Assembly (NCBI GenBank): GCA_002293145.1
Contig: DBCO01000007.1
Span: 124,001-188,000 of the forward strand
DNA length: 64,000 bases
From: Akkermansiaceae bacterium UBA956
GTDB lineage: Bacteria; Verrucomicrobiota; Verrucomicrobiia; Verrucomicrobiales; Akkermansiaceae
Direction of reading: 5' to 3'
In this document: positions 43,183 to 52,600 of the stretch, one piece after another
Numbering within the stretch: the first letter of the stretch is position 1
Layout: each line of letters starts with the position of its first letter
Notes under the pieces: model-generated
The model's database searches: none
The model's input: only the letters and a program-made list of their open reading frames with translations
What the model was told of the DNA's origin: nothing
Position numbers and translations under genes: made by a program

Positions 43183-44163
43183 TTAGATTCCTTCTGTGCA
43201 ATGTGGGCATGCCTCGACCCAGTGAAGTGATGAAATTTCTTTGTAAATGGGACGCTCGCGCAGCATCGATCCCTCGCGCTTCATCCGCTGACAAAAACGG
43301 CAACCATGCACGAAGTTTTGCAGCGAGGCCACCATCCCGGGAATAACGGGCAGCATCGTCTTACGTGGCGTGTCCATGTGTGGCATCGAGGCCAGCAATC
43401 CTTTGGTGTAGGCGTGGCGCGGGTTGTGGAAAATCTCTAGAACTGGAGCGCGTTCGACGACGCGCCCGCCATACATCACGACAACTTCATCGCAGGTTTC
43501 GGCAATGACTCCGAGATCGTGAGTGATGAGAATCATCGAGGTGCCGAGCTTTTGCTGTTGCTCTTTGATCAAATCGAGAATCTGTGCCTGCACTGTGACA
43601 TCGAGCGCCGTTGTCGGCTCATCGGCGATGATCAAATCGGGCCGACAAGCCAAAGCTAGAGCAATGACAATGCGCTGGCGCATACCTCCAGAAAGTTGGT
43701 GTGGGTAATCACCAATGCGTTGCTCGGGTGCTGGAATCCGCACAAGCTTGAGCATCTCAATCGATGCCTCCCACGCCTCTTTTTTGTTCAGGCCCTTATG
43801 CAGCAAAAAACACTCGCTTAGCTGTTTGCCAATGCGGTGGCAAGGATTGAGTGCCGTCATCGGCTCCTGAAAAATCACGCCAATTTCATTGCCGCGAATC
43901 TTACGCATGTCTTCGGGGCTGGTTGTAACGAGATCTCTTCCTTTGAACAAAACTTCTCCTTCGAGAATGCGACCTGCGGGTTGTGGCAAGAGCTTGACGA
44001 GGGACATCGCGGTCACGCTTTTGCCACATCCTGATTCACCGACGATGCCAAGTGTTTTACCCTTCGCGACATCGAACGATACCTGATCGACAGCGCGCAG
44101 CAATCCATTATCGGTATCAAATGCGGTGATCAATTTTTTCACCTCTAGCAAAATTTCACTCAT
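43183..44163 (-). CDS. Peptide ABC transporter ATP-binding protein (OppD/DppD type)
   Basis: This is a 326-residue ATPase. Walker A GESGCGKS lies near residue 39, then the Q-loop VIFQEPMTALNPCH, signature SGGMRQRIVIALA near residue 155, Walker B LIIADEPTTALD and ITHDLGVIAE. The C-terminal tail has Cys pairs (CRFCQ and CPHC) that in this subfamily can form an iron–sulfur or structural site. Its ATG overlaps the stop of the binding-protein gene by four bases (ATGA). It works with the OppF-type ATPase encoded next and the two permeases upstream. Confidence 0.93.
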   Translation of the reverse strand: MSEILLEVKKLITAFDTDNGLLRAVDQVSFDVAKGKTLGIVGESGCGKSVTAMSLVKLLPQPAGRILEGEVLFKGRDLVTTSPEDMRKIRGNEIGVIFQEPMTALNPCHRIGKQLSECFLLHKGLNKKEAWEASIEMLKLVRIPAPEQRIGDYPHQLSGGMRQRIVIALALACRPDLIIADEPTTALDVTVQAQILDLIKEQQQKLGTSMILITHDLGVIAETCDEVVVMYGGRVVERAPVLEIFHNPRHAYTKGLLASMPHMDTPRKTMLPVIPGMVASLQNFVHGCRFCQRMKREGSMLRERPIYKEISSLHWVEACPHCTEGI

Positions 44164-46226
44164 GGCTCACCTCCTGTCTTTACGCGATATTTGTCATATA
44201 CCCGGTTGACCTCGGGAAATGATTTTTGCTCGCGCATGGCTTTAAGTGTTTCTTTTTTCAAGTCTTCATCAATCCAGAAAACGTAGCTCATTTCGGGTTC
44301 ATCAGAAATTTTCACATTGAAATCATCAGGCCATTGAATCCAGCGCCAATGCGCACTGCGGTAGGTGTCTTTTTTCCAACCGGGGCTCCACAGTGCTTCG
44401 TTATGAATTTTTTCTTCGATTGCGTAGCTGGTCTGCTGAATTTCATCTTCAGTCGTGGCATTGCGATTCGCCTCAAGCAATGGATCCATGACCGCGGGAT
44501 CGGCGTAGGTAAAAATGTTATTCGTCATGCTACGCGGCGTTTTGGTGCCTGGTTCGTAGGCTTCCTTCGAATGGAAAAACTCATAGTAATCAGGGAATGG
44601 TGGCGTGATGCCCCATGCAGAAAATGCGATTTGATGTTTTTTCTGCGCGACCATTTGGTAGTTGGCCGTGCCATCTTGTCCTTCGAGTTTGTATTCCACG
44701 CCAGCCTTGAGAGCCTCTTCTTTCAGGCGCTGCACAATTTGATCAATGAAAGGCGACTTGGTGTAGGAAATAGTGAAGGAAATTTTTTGACCCTCATCAT
44801 TGGTCCAGATGCCCTTGGAATCTTTCTTCGTGTAGCCAGCGCGCGCAAAGGCCTCGGCGGCGAGTTTGGGAGAGAAGGGACGAGTGATGATTTTTGAGTT
44901 CGAGAATCGACCAAAGCCATCATTTAGAATGTTGAGTCGGCTCGAATCACCGCGCATGTCAAACTTGATCACACGATCCCAATGTGTCGCATGCTGCAAT
45001 CCGATTCGCACATCGAGATTGGCAAGTTGTGGGTTCGCTTGATTGTAGTAGAGTCCAAAAGGGGCTCGCGGGTAGTCATTGTAAAATGTCGCTTTCTCGA
45101 TGTAACCATTGAACACCTCTGGAATCTCGGTTTTTTCATACCAATACTTCATGTCATTGATCACCGGAAAAACATCAATCTCACCGCGTTTGAAGAGCAC
45201 GAAAATTTTCTCTCGTTCGCGAATCAGCTTATACTCGATGCGATCTGGATTGTAGATGTAGCGAAAGTATTTCAAATCCTTTGCCCACCAGTCCTTCACG
45301 CGTGACAAGGTGATTGATCGACCTTTTTTGATGTCCTCGGGTGAAATTTTGTAAGCTCCCGTCGTCGGGCGAGGGAGCCAGTTGTAGCGTTCTTCAAAGT
45401 CAGGTCCGAAGGCTTTGTAAAACTTCGCTTGGAAGGGCACTTGATTGGCAAAAAACGCGGTCTTAGGTTTGGGGTTCGCGAGGCGGATGGCGAGATAGTC
45501 TTTGCCATACTTGGTTATGCCATTGAACTGCTCGCCGTAGTAGGTGCGATAGAATTGCTCGGTCAAATACGGTGAGAGATACACGTAGAAAGCCATGAAA
45601 AAATCATCTGTCACCACTTCATCACCATCAGACCATTTTGCACGATCATCGATGTGGAAATAAACCGTCTGCATGTCTTCGGCCACCGCCCAGCGGTCGG
45701 CGATTGAGGGAATAGTGTTGCCGGTATTCGGGTGTGCCCCGACAAGTCCTAGTTCGATGTTATTCCAGTGATACGAACGAAAGTTATTGTTGCCGCCTTT
45801 GCCAACACAGCGCAAGGTCGGTGGATAGGCCATGCCGGGAATGAACGCCTTGTAGGTGCCGCCTTTTTTCGCATTGGGCGAGCCGATTTCGGCGTCATCG
45901 AGGTTCGTGGTCCATTGCAGATTTGCTGGCAATGCCGATTCTTCTTTCTGTTGGAAATACGCACCGTCAGCAAGGCGCTTCTCTAACAATTTGATGCGCC
46001 GCTGCATGTCTGCGCGTTGCATTTCATCGGTGGCAGTGGTTAGATCATTGTTGAGCTTGTCCAGATTCTTGCGGGCGTCATCGGTCGAGGTCTTATTGTA
46101 TCGCTCGTAAAATGCGGCGCGCTCCTCGGTGTTATCGTAAGCAGGAAAAGTTTCACCGCTGTCGCAACCTAACAGCAACAGACCAGCAACGCAGGCACAT
46201 AGTAGTTGTGAAAAAAATCGCATCAT
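44160..46226 (-). CDS. Family 5 extracellular solute-binding lipoprotein (OppA/YejA-like) with N-terminal coiled coil
   Basis: This 688-residue lipoprotein has a signal ending in LLLLGC (Cys at about residue 21). Between the anchor and the binding domain lies an unusual charged segment of about 60 residues (about 33–95, for example NLDKLNNDLTTATDEMQRAD) with heptad-like spacing, predicted to form a coiled coil. The SBP_bac_5 core follows: GGTYKAFIPGMAYPPTLR, WSDGDEVVTDDFFMA, FGLYYNQANPQLANLDVRIG and SGVEYKLEG-like (AGVEYKLEG here) near the C-terminus. It captures peptides outside the inner membrane and delivers them to the permeases. The gene overlaps its neighbours by four bases on each side. 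Placement in third position, between the permease and ATPase genes, is unusual. Confidence 0.9.
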   Translation of the reverse strand: MMRFFSQLLCACVAGLLLLGCDSGETFPAYDNTEERAAFYERYNKTSTDDARKNLDKLNNDLTTATDEMQRADMQRRIKLLEKRLADGAYFQQKEESALPANLQWTTNLDDAEIGSPNAKKGGTYKAFIPGMAYPPTLRCVGKGGNNNFRSYHWNNIELGLVGAHPNTGNTIPSIADRWAVAEDMQTVYFHIDDRAKWSDGDEVVTDDFFMAFYVYLSPYLTEQFYRTYYGEQFNGITKYGKDYLAIRLANPKPKTAFFANQVPFQAKFYKAFGPDFEERYNWLPRPTTGAYKISPEDIKKGRSITLSRVKDWWAKDLKYFRYIYNPDRIEYKLIREREKIFVLFKRGEIDVFPVINDMKYWYEKTEIPEVFNGYIEKATFYNDYPRAPFGLYYNQANPQLANLDVRIGLQHATHWDRVIKFDMRGDSSRLNILNDGFGRFSNSKIITRPFSPKLAAEAFARAGYTKKDSKGIWTNDEGQKISFTISYTKSPFIDQIVQRLKEEALKAGVEYKLEGQDGTANYQMVAQKKHQIAFSAWGITPPFPDYYEFFHSKEAYEPGTKTPRSMTNNIFTYADPAVMDPLLEANRNATTEDEIQQTSYAIEEKIHNEALWSPGWKKDTYRSAHWRWIQWPDDFNVKISDEPEMSYVFWIDEDLKKETLKAMREQKSFPEVNRVYDKYRVKTGGEP

Positions 46227-47806
46227 TGGTAGGTAGTGAATTTTTTGGGATCAAAGGCTTCACGAATCGCTTCGCCGACAAAGGTGATCAACAACAGCAG
46301 CGTCACCAAGATGGCAAACACCGAGGTCACGATCCATGGGGATTCAAGGTTCGCGAGGCCATCTGCAAGCAAGGTGCCCCAGCTTGGGTAGCGATCGGGT
46401 AGGCCGAAGCCGATGAAATCCAGAGCTGTCAACGAAGTCGCCACCGCTGTGACCGAGAATGGAACCAGAGTGATCGAAGTCGAGAGCACGTTGGGTAAAA
46501 TATGGCGGAATAAAATGCGTGGAGTGCCTGCGCCGAGCACTCGGGCCGCAGCCACGTAGTCGCGGGCTTTTTCTTTGAAAGCCGCGGTGCGTTTGTAGGT
46601 GCTGATGCCGATCCATGAGAAAATACACAGCACGGCGATGATGGTCATGATACTCACATTTTCTCGACCCAGTCGTGAAGCTATGATCATTACAATGAAG
46701 AGAAATGGCATATTGCTGAGGATCTCGATGACACGTTGTGCGATCAAGTCGACCAAACCTCCGAAATATCCACTGCTGAGACCGACGACGATACCAATAA
46801 AAAATGTGAGAACCACATAAAGGAAAGATGCCTTGCAGACGACTTGCAGCCCACCATAAAGCTGCGCAAACAGATCCCAGCCACGAGAATCAGTACCTAA
46901 AAAATGATGGCGTTCCCATGAAGGTGAAGTCGGTGGATACTTGAGTGCAAAAAACGTCAAGCCTTTGACTGCGATCACAGAATCGATGGGGGAATCCGCC
47001 TCTTGTTCTACAAGGCTGCCAGCGTTCCAAGTTTCCTTGGCGATCGGGTCACCTTCGGCATTGTAAATGGTAGTTAGTCCCTGAAATTTTCCATCTCGTA
47101 AGGTGACCTCGCGCACCTTGCGATCGGGCGCGGCGGGATCATAAGCGGTAGATAATCCCTCGTATGTCTTGTTGCTCCCCGTCTCATAAAAAACTCCATC
47201 GCGTTTCACGAGTTCGACTTTCTCCAACTCGTCCGTGTCAAAAGTCATGTCCCACGGCACGAGCGGCATTACCACGAAGTTGCCCTCATTTTCTAAGCGG
47301 AATCGATCGCGAATGCTTCGATAATTGGCACCCAGATCGGGATCACCGCCAAAGGTATCGTCTTGGTAATTCTTGCTGACAAAGGCTGGAAAGAACCACT
47401 GGTCTTCGTATTTTACGATCAATGCCTTGCGCCCAACGAGGCATTGATCGGGTAGGGTGAGTGCTACCAATCCGATCAACAACAAGAAAGAGCGATAGCC
47501 GCGTTTGAGCGAACGGAAGCGCTTCACGCGGCGCAGAGTCATCGGATTCCACTCGAAATTCTTGCCCGCAATCCACAGAATCACGGCAGCGACAAACATG
47601 ACGCTGAGGAGAAATCCGCCAAAAAGATTGCGATAGATTTCCGCAAATTCGGGCCACTTCGCACTGATTGTCTCGGTGAGCTCAAACGAGAAAAACCAAC
47701 GGACTGATGGCAGCTCTAGGCTCCAGATGCGACCGACAATGGCCAAGGCTATGATGGCAAGGAGTGCCAAGGAAATTTTTCGTGGGAATGTCATCGCTGC
47801 TATCAA
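46223..47806 (-). CDS. Peptide ABC transporter permease (OppC/YejE type) with MORN-like extracytoplasmic insert
   Basis: This 527-residue permease is much longer than the usual 300. After a first membrane helix there are two more helices and a large extracytoplasmic insert (about residues 120–305). Within it are two repeats resembling the MORN_2/YwqK motif: one around TYEGLSTAYDP and one around RDGKFQGLTTIYNAEGD with KETWNAG after it. HHFLGTDSRGWDLFAQL then marks the start of the canonical permease domain, and the EAA loop is near residue 410 (YVAAARVLGAGTPRILFRHI). YejE homologues also have an insert, but MORN-like repeats in a permease are odd. The gene overlaps both neighbours by four bases. 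Confidence 0.88.
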   Translation of the reverse strand: MIAAMTFPRKISLALLAIIALAIVGRIWSLELPSVRWFFSFELTETISAKWPEFAEIYRNLFGGFLLSVMFVAAVILWIAGKNFEWNPMTLRRVKRFRSLKRGYRSFLLLIGLVALTLPDQCLVGRKALIVKYEDQWFFPAFVSKNYQDDTFGGDPDLGANYRSIRDRFRLENEGNFVVMPLVPWDMTFDTDELEKVELVKRDGVFYETGSNKTYEGLSTAYDPAAPDRKVREVTLRDGKFQGLTTIYNAEGDPIAKETWNAGSLVEQEADSPIDSVIAVKGLTFFALKYPPTSPSWERHHFLGTDSRGWDLFAQLYGGLQVVCKASFLYVVLTFFIGIVVGLSSGYFGGLVDLIAQRVIEILSNMPFLFIVMIIASRLGRENVSIMTIIAVLCIFSWIGISTYKRTAAFKEKARDYVAAARVLGAGTPRILFRHILPNVLSTSITLVPFSVTAVATSLTALDFIGFGLPDRYPSWGTLLADGLANLESPWIVTSVFAILVTLLLLITFVGEAIREAFDPKKFTTYQ

Positions 47807-49098
47807 TCAAAGGAAATTTTCGGATCAACCATCGCTACGGCGAAGTCGGAAATGATGTTCCCGACCAGCAAGAGAAAGGCTGAGATGGTAAGCGTGCCCA
47901 TGATGATGGTTTCATCGCGTTCTACGAGCGCACTAAATTGCAGCAACCCAAAGCCATCGATGTCGAAAATTTTCTCAATCAACATCGAGCCACCAACAAA
48001 GATTCCTACCACGCCACCGATTGTTGTGGCGATCGGGATTAATGAATTACGCAAGGCGTGACCGAATACGGCGCGCCGAAAGCTGACACCTTTGGCAACG
48101 GCGGTACGAACATAGTCGGCCGCTAAGTGATCCATTAGGTTGTTTTTTACCATCATCGTCATCATCGCAAAAGAGCCCACCATGTAGCATACGAGCGGCA
48201 TGGCTGCGTGGTTGGCGAGATCTTTGATTTGCCCCCAAGTGCCAAGCTCAGAAAAATTATCGCTCACCAATCCTCCCATCGGGAACCAACCCTTGGCACA
48301 GATATAAACAACTAACAGTGATCCGAGTGCATATCCAGGAATGGCATAGCCCGCAAACACCGTGATCGATGAAATATTGTCAAGCCAAGTGCGGTGTTTG
48401 ATTGCCTTGATAATGCCGAGCGGGAGGCAGATGCCGTAGAGCAATATCAACTGCATGATGCCAAAAAATAGTGAGATCGGCATGCGTTGCGTAATCATCC
48501 CTGCGACCGGATCTTGGTAGCTCATTGAGTTGCCGAGTTTACCCTGCAATAAGCCACGAAAACTCGGCTGATAGAGTTCCGCACGCCATGGGGTGTCGGC
48601 AGGCATTTGGTAATTTCCAGGAACATGCTTGCGCCAGATCCGGGCTTGATCGACGGGCGACTGAATGCGCAAGGACCACTCTCCATATTTTGCTGCATCT
48701 AGTCCTTCGATGTGGCCTTTTCCTGCTTCATCACGATGAACCTTCACTGTGGAAATAGTGCCGGGTAGGGAAATCTCGGTGGTGTAGCCCTCTTTGAAAA
48801 GCGCAGCACTTTTGCGTGTGTCGCGTGGCATCATTCCCAGCCATTCAAAGTAATGTCGCAGGCTTGATTTGTCGCGATTGTAAGTGCCCGCCAGATTTAA
48901 AAGCATTTCAGGAGTGAGGGAAAAGCCACTCTGCTCGCGTGATCGAGTCGATTTCCCCTCCGGCGAGCCCATGAGTTTTTTCAAGTCTTCTTCCATTGGT
49001 CCACCAGGTGCCAGGCGCATGATCATGAAGACCAGCACGGTAATGCCAAACAAAGTGGGCGGAATTAACAAAATTCTTCGTAGGAAATACTCTTTCAC
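47803..49098 (-). CDS. Peptide ABC transporter permease (OppB/YejB type) with large first periplasmic loop
   Basis: This is a 431-residue permease starting with a GTG at 49098. The N-terminal helix RRILLIPPTLFGITVLVFMI and the motif RLAPGGP are typical of OppB. Then comes an extracytoplasmic insert of about 150 residues (about 35–190) containing a small beta-rich section (TTEISLPGTISTVKVHRD). The permease core resumes at GKLGNSMSYQDPV, with the EAA loop near residue 335 (YVRTAVAKGVSFRRAVFGHA). E. coli YejB has a shorter insert. This is the first gene of the operon. No Shine-Dalgarno sequence is visible upstream; a TATAGT -10 box lies 26 bases before the start. Confidence 0.88.
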   Translation of the reverse strand: MKEYFLRRILLIPPTLFGITVLVFMIMRLAPGGPMEEDLKKLMGSPEGKSTRSREQSGFSLTPEMLLNLAGTYNRDKSSLRHYFEWLGMMPRDTRKSAALFKEGYTTEISLPGTISTVKVHRDEAGKGHIEGLDAAKYGEWSLRIQSPVDQARIWRKHVPGNYQMPADTPWRAELYQPSFRGLLQGKLGNSMSYQDPVAGMITQRMPISLFFGIMQLILLYGICLPLGIIKAIKHRTWLDNISSITVFAGYAIPGYALGSLLVVYICAKGWFPMGGLVSDNFSELGTWGQIKDLANHAAMPLVCYMVGSFAMMTMMVKNNLMDHLAADYVRTAVAKGVSFRRAVFGHALRNSLIPIATTIGGVVGIFVGGSMLIEKIFDIDGFGLLQFSALVERDETIIMGTLTISAFLLLVGNIISDFAVAMVDPKISFD

Positions 49099-49124
49099 TC
49101 GGGGTGGAGCTTGGTGATGTTTGT

Positions 49125-49130
49125 ACTATA
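49125..49130 (-). promoter_or_regulatory. -10 box of the peptide transporter operon
   Basis: On the minus strand TATAGT (49130–49125), five of six matches to consensus, lies 26 bases before the GTG start at 49098. No good -35 box sits at the right distance, so this call rests on the -10 match alone. Confidence 0.32.
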
Positions 49131-49159
49131 AGGCAAGTCAATGTTGCGAAAACCGTTAT

Positions 49160-49501
49160 TCAACCCGGAGGCCATGTCATTTGTCTTCCGCCTAACAAAT
49201 GAATGTGCAAATGCGCAACAGTCTCTCCGCCATCACTGCCATTATTGATCACCACCCGAAAGCCGTTTTCCGCGAGGCCCGCAGCGCGAGTGATTTCACC
49301 GATGCGACACATCATCTGACCGAGTATGTTGGCATCCTCTAACTCCGCAGCCGCGATCCGCGGAATTGGTTTGCGCGGAACGAGAACAAGGTGCACCGGC
49401 GCTTGTGGCGCGATATCGCGAAAACACACGCATATGTCATCCTCATAAACAATGTCGGCGGGAATCTCTCGCGCGCAGATTTTTTCAAACAGTGTAATCA
49501 T
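49160..49501 (-). CDS. HIT (histidine triad) family nucleotide hydrolase/transferase
   Basis: This 113-residue protein is of the HINT branch. It opens with TLFEKICAREIPADIVYEDD, has APVHLVLVPRKPIPRI in the middle, and ends with the triad motif HLHIHLLGGR, whose central His is the nucleophile. It hydrolyses nucleoside phosphoramidates such as AMP-lysine in the cytoplasm. Length is standard for the family. It lies 61 bases upstream of the peptide transporter operon on the same strand but has its own promoter, and a -10 box precedes that operon too. Confidence 0.93.
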   Translation of the reverse strand: MITLFEKICAREIPADIVYEDDICVCFRDIAPQAPVHLVLVPRKPIPRIAAAELEDANILGQMMCRIGEITRAAGLAENGFRVVINNGSDGGETVAHLHIHLLGGRQMTWPPG

Positions 49502-49508
49502 AGCCGAA

Positions 49509-49536
49509 TTTTTAGCACAGCAAAATCAACTGGCAA
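49509..49536 (-). promoter_or_regulatory. Promoter of the HIT gene, leaderless geometry
   Basis: On the minus strand TTGCCA (49536–49531) and TAAAAA (49514–49509) are 16 bases apart; the -10 box ends 7 bases before the ATG at 49501. Confidence 0.48.
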
Positions 49537-49632
49537 GCATCGAAAATCCATTTAATGAGACTGCGTATCAACAAGGAATATTCTTTACTTGGTGACAATA
49601 TTGTGTCCATAAATGTATTCCCGACACTAATT

Positions 49633-52600
49633 ATGAAAATCTTCGCATTGACTTTCTTAAGCATCGCTTACTGTGTTGCCCACGCGCAGGTGCAGATCAA
49701 CGAAATCATGGCTTCCAATACGCGATCTTTCCCCGATGTTGTGGACTTTGAAGATTACCCCGACTGGATTGAACTCAAAAACACCGGCGGAACCGTGGCG
49801 AGTCTAGAAAACTACTTTCTCAGCGATGATCCGACCAACCCTTACAAATGGTCATTTCCCGCATCGGCCTCGATTCCTGCCAATGGACAACTGATGATCA
49901 TGGCTGATGGTTATGATGCGATTCCAGGGCAATCGTTTCCTCGCGGCTACTGGCCGTGGCGGAATTTTACCACTGAGCGCTACCATACCAACTTCAGTCT
50001 AGCAGCAGCAGGAGAGACGCTCACCCTTACGCAAGCTACAGGAATCAGCTCAACGACACTGGTCAGCTCTGCTGTCGGCACTCCTGAGAATGCAGCGACT
50101 TGGAGCTACCTTGACAACGGCAGCGACCAAAGCACTCAGTGGCGTGTGCGGGTGTTCGATGACTCGACATGGCTAAGCGGTAAATCCGAATTGGGCTATG
50201 GCGATTCACCAAACACTCCCGTTTCTTTTGGTCCTAGTAGCTCTAACAAGTTCATCACCACCTACTTTCGACATAGTTTCGCTGTCGCAGATCCATCTGC
50301 CTATCAGGGTCTCACCTTGAATCTTTTGGTTGATGATGGCGCAGTTGTTTATCTTAATGGAGCCGAAGTCGTGCGTCGCAACATGCCAATAGGCACGATC
50401 ACGCATCAGACTCTTGCTACCACAGCAGTTGGTGGAGCAGCTGAAAATACTTTCTACCCTTACAGCATTCCTGCGAATTTGTTAGTAGCGGGAACTAACG
50501 TGATTGCTGTGGAGGTGCACCAATCCAACGGCTCAAGTTCAGACCTCAGCTTGGACGTGAGTTTGGTCGCTACTTCGATCACCGGTGGCACACTGGTCGA
50601 TACTGTCACCTACACGCAACAAGTCTCCGATGTTTCCTACGGTCGCGATGCCACCACACCTAGCCAATGGAAGCAGTTCGCCGAATCCACGCCTAATGCT
50701 GAAAATACGACGTCCGTAGTAGATAATGTGCGCGATACTGGAAATAATGTGAGTGTTTCGCCATCAGGTGGAGTTTACGCCTCAGATCAGACCGTCACTC
50801 TGACTACCAGTTCGGGGGAAATACGCTACACGCTCGATGGTTCTAACCCGAAGAGCAGTTCTTTGCTTTACTTGAATCCGTTAGAGTTCTCAGCCACCAC
50901 GATCCTACGCGCAGCATGTTTTGAAGCGGGAAAAGCGACAGGTCAGATTGTTACGCAAACGTATTTCATCGGTGAATCCCAAGGAACTTTACCGTATGTT
51001 TCCGTAGTAGCTGATCCTGAGACATTGTTTGGCAATACGATTGGCATATATCTCAATACGCATGAGCCTCTCGTCAGCAGTACCACTTTTTCCGCTCTCG
51101 GTGCGCGAGATGTTTACAAAGGCAAAGATGCACCAGGACACATCGAATTTTTCGCACCTGGAGGCACCGGAAAATTTAGCGCTAATGTCGGAATTCGTAT
51201 CGGCGGTGAAAACAATTGGGTCCACCCGCAGAAGGCCATGAATCTCGCCGTGCGCGGAAAATATGGCTCTGATGAGATCAAATACGATTTGTTTCCAGGA
51301 TCGAAAAACGCCTTGCATACAGGCATTGCCTTGCGCGATGGCGGTGACCGCTGGGCTAATGAAATGCTACGTGATGCGATATGGGCGCGCATTGCCAAAG
51401 GTTATTTGAATGTTGATACGGCCGATTTCCGACCTGTTATCGTATTCGTGAACGGTAGTTATTACGGCTTACATGATCTGCGCGAGCGCTGGGACGAGAT
51501 GTGGTTTTCGCAGAAGTATCACGTGAATTCCGATGACGTCGATCACTTGCTCTACGGTCATATTACCAGCGGTGACGTTACGCTTGGTGTGGATAAAGGG
51601 GACGCCGATGACTGGCTTGAGTTCATGGCATTCATCAATTCAGCTGACCTCACAGTACAGGCAAACTGGGATTACGTGGAGTCGAAAATCGACGTCGAAA
51701 GTTTCATGGATTTCGTCATCTCCGAGTCATACGGAAATAATACAAGTTGGTATCACAACCGCGAATTCTGGAAGCAGAAAAAAGCCGGTGCGCGCTGGAA
51801 ATGGTTCCTCACCGACATGGATCGCACTTTATCCACAACTACCTCAGGAATTCTTGCCGCAATGCTCGTCGATGAAGATGTGCTAGTGCGTTTGAAAGTA
51901 AACACAGCATTCAAGCGTCGTCTCGCGCAGCGCTACTCTGCACACATGGCATCGACTTTCACTGTGGCGCGTACGCATGCAATTTGGGATCAAGTCGATG
52001 CGGAAATTTCTGCAACAGAAGTATCAAGGCATCAAACGCGCTGGGCTCCTCGTGGCATGACTTCAGACACACGCGCGGCTGGCATTGCAGGCTCAAAAAC
52101 TTACGCCACCACCCGTGCAGGCAATGCTCACAGTGAAATCGCAACACAACTTAGCATGAGCACAGCCGTAAATTTCACGCTGCAAATCACCGGCAGCGGC
52201 ACCGTGCAGGTGCAGGGTGTTCCCGTTGAAGCATCGACCTTCAAAATGTTCCCCAATGCTCCATTCACACTCAGCGCAATTCCCGCACCGGGTTATGCGT
52301 TCAGTGGTTGGATTGGCGTAACAGGAGGAGAAAACACATCATTGACCATCACGGGAGCTTCTACGGTGGAGGCGATTTTTGTTCCTTCCAACGAAACTCT
52401 CATCGGTGGTACCCTCGCGGAGGATACCACGCTCAGCGCTAGCGCTTCGCCCTACGTCATCATAGATGATCTTATCGTGCCATCAGGCATGACCTTGACT
52501 GTTTCTGCAGGTGTGGAAATCCGCATGAATCCAGAGCGCAATATCCGAGTCATGGGCTCCTTGCAAGTCAACGGCACCGCAGCTCAGAAGGTCAACATTG

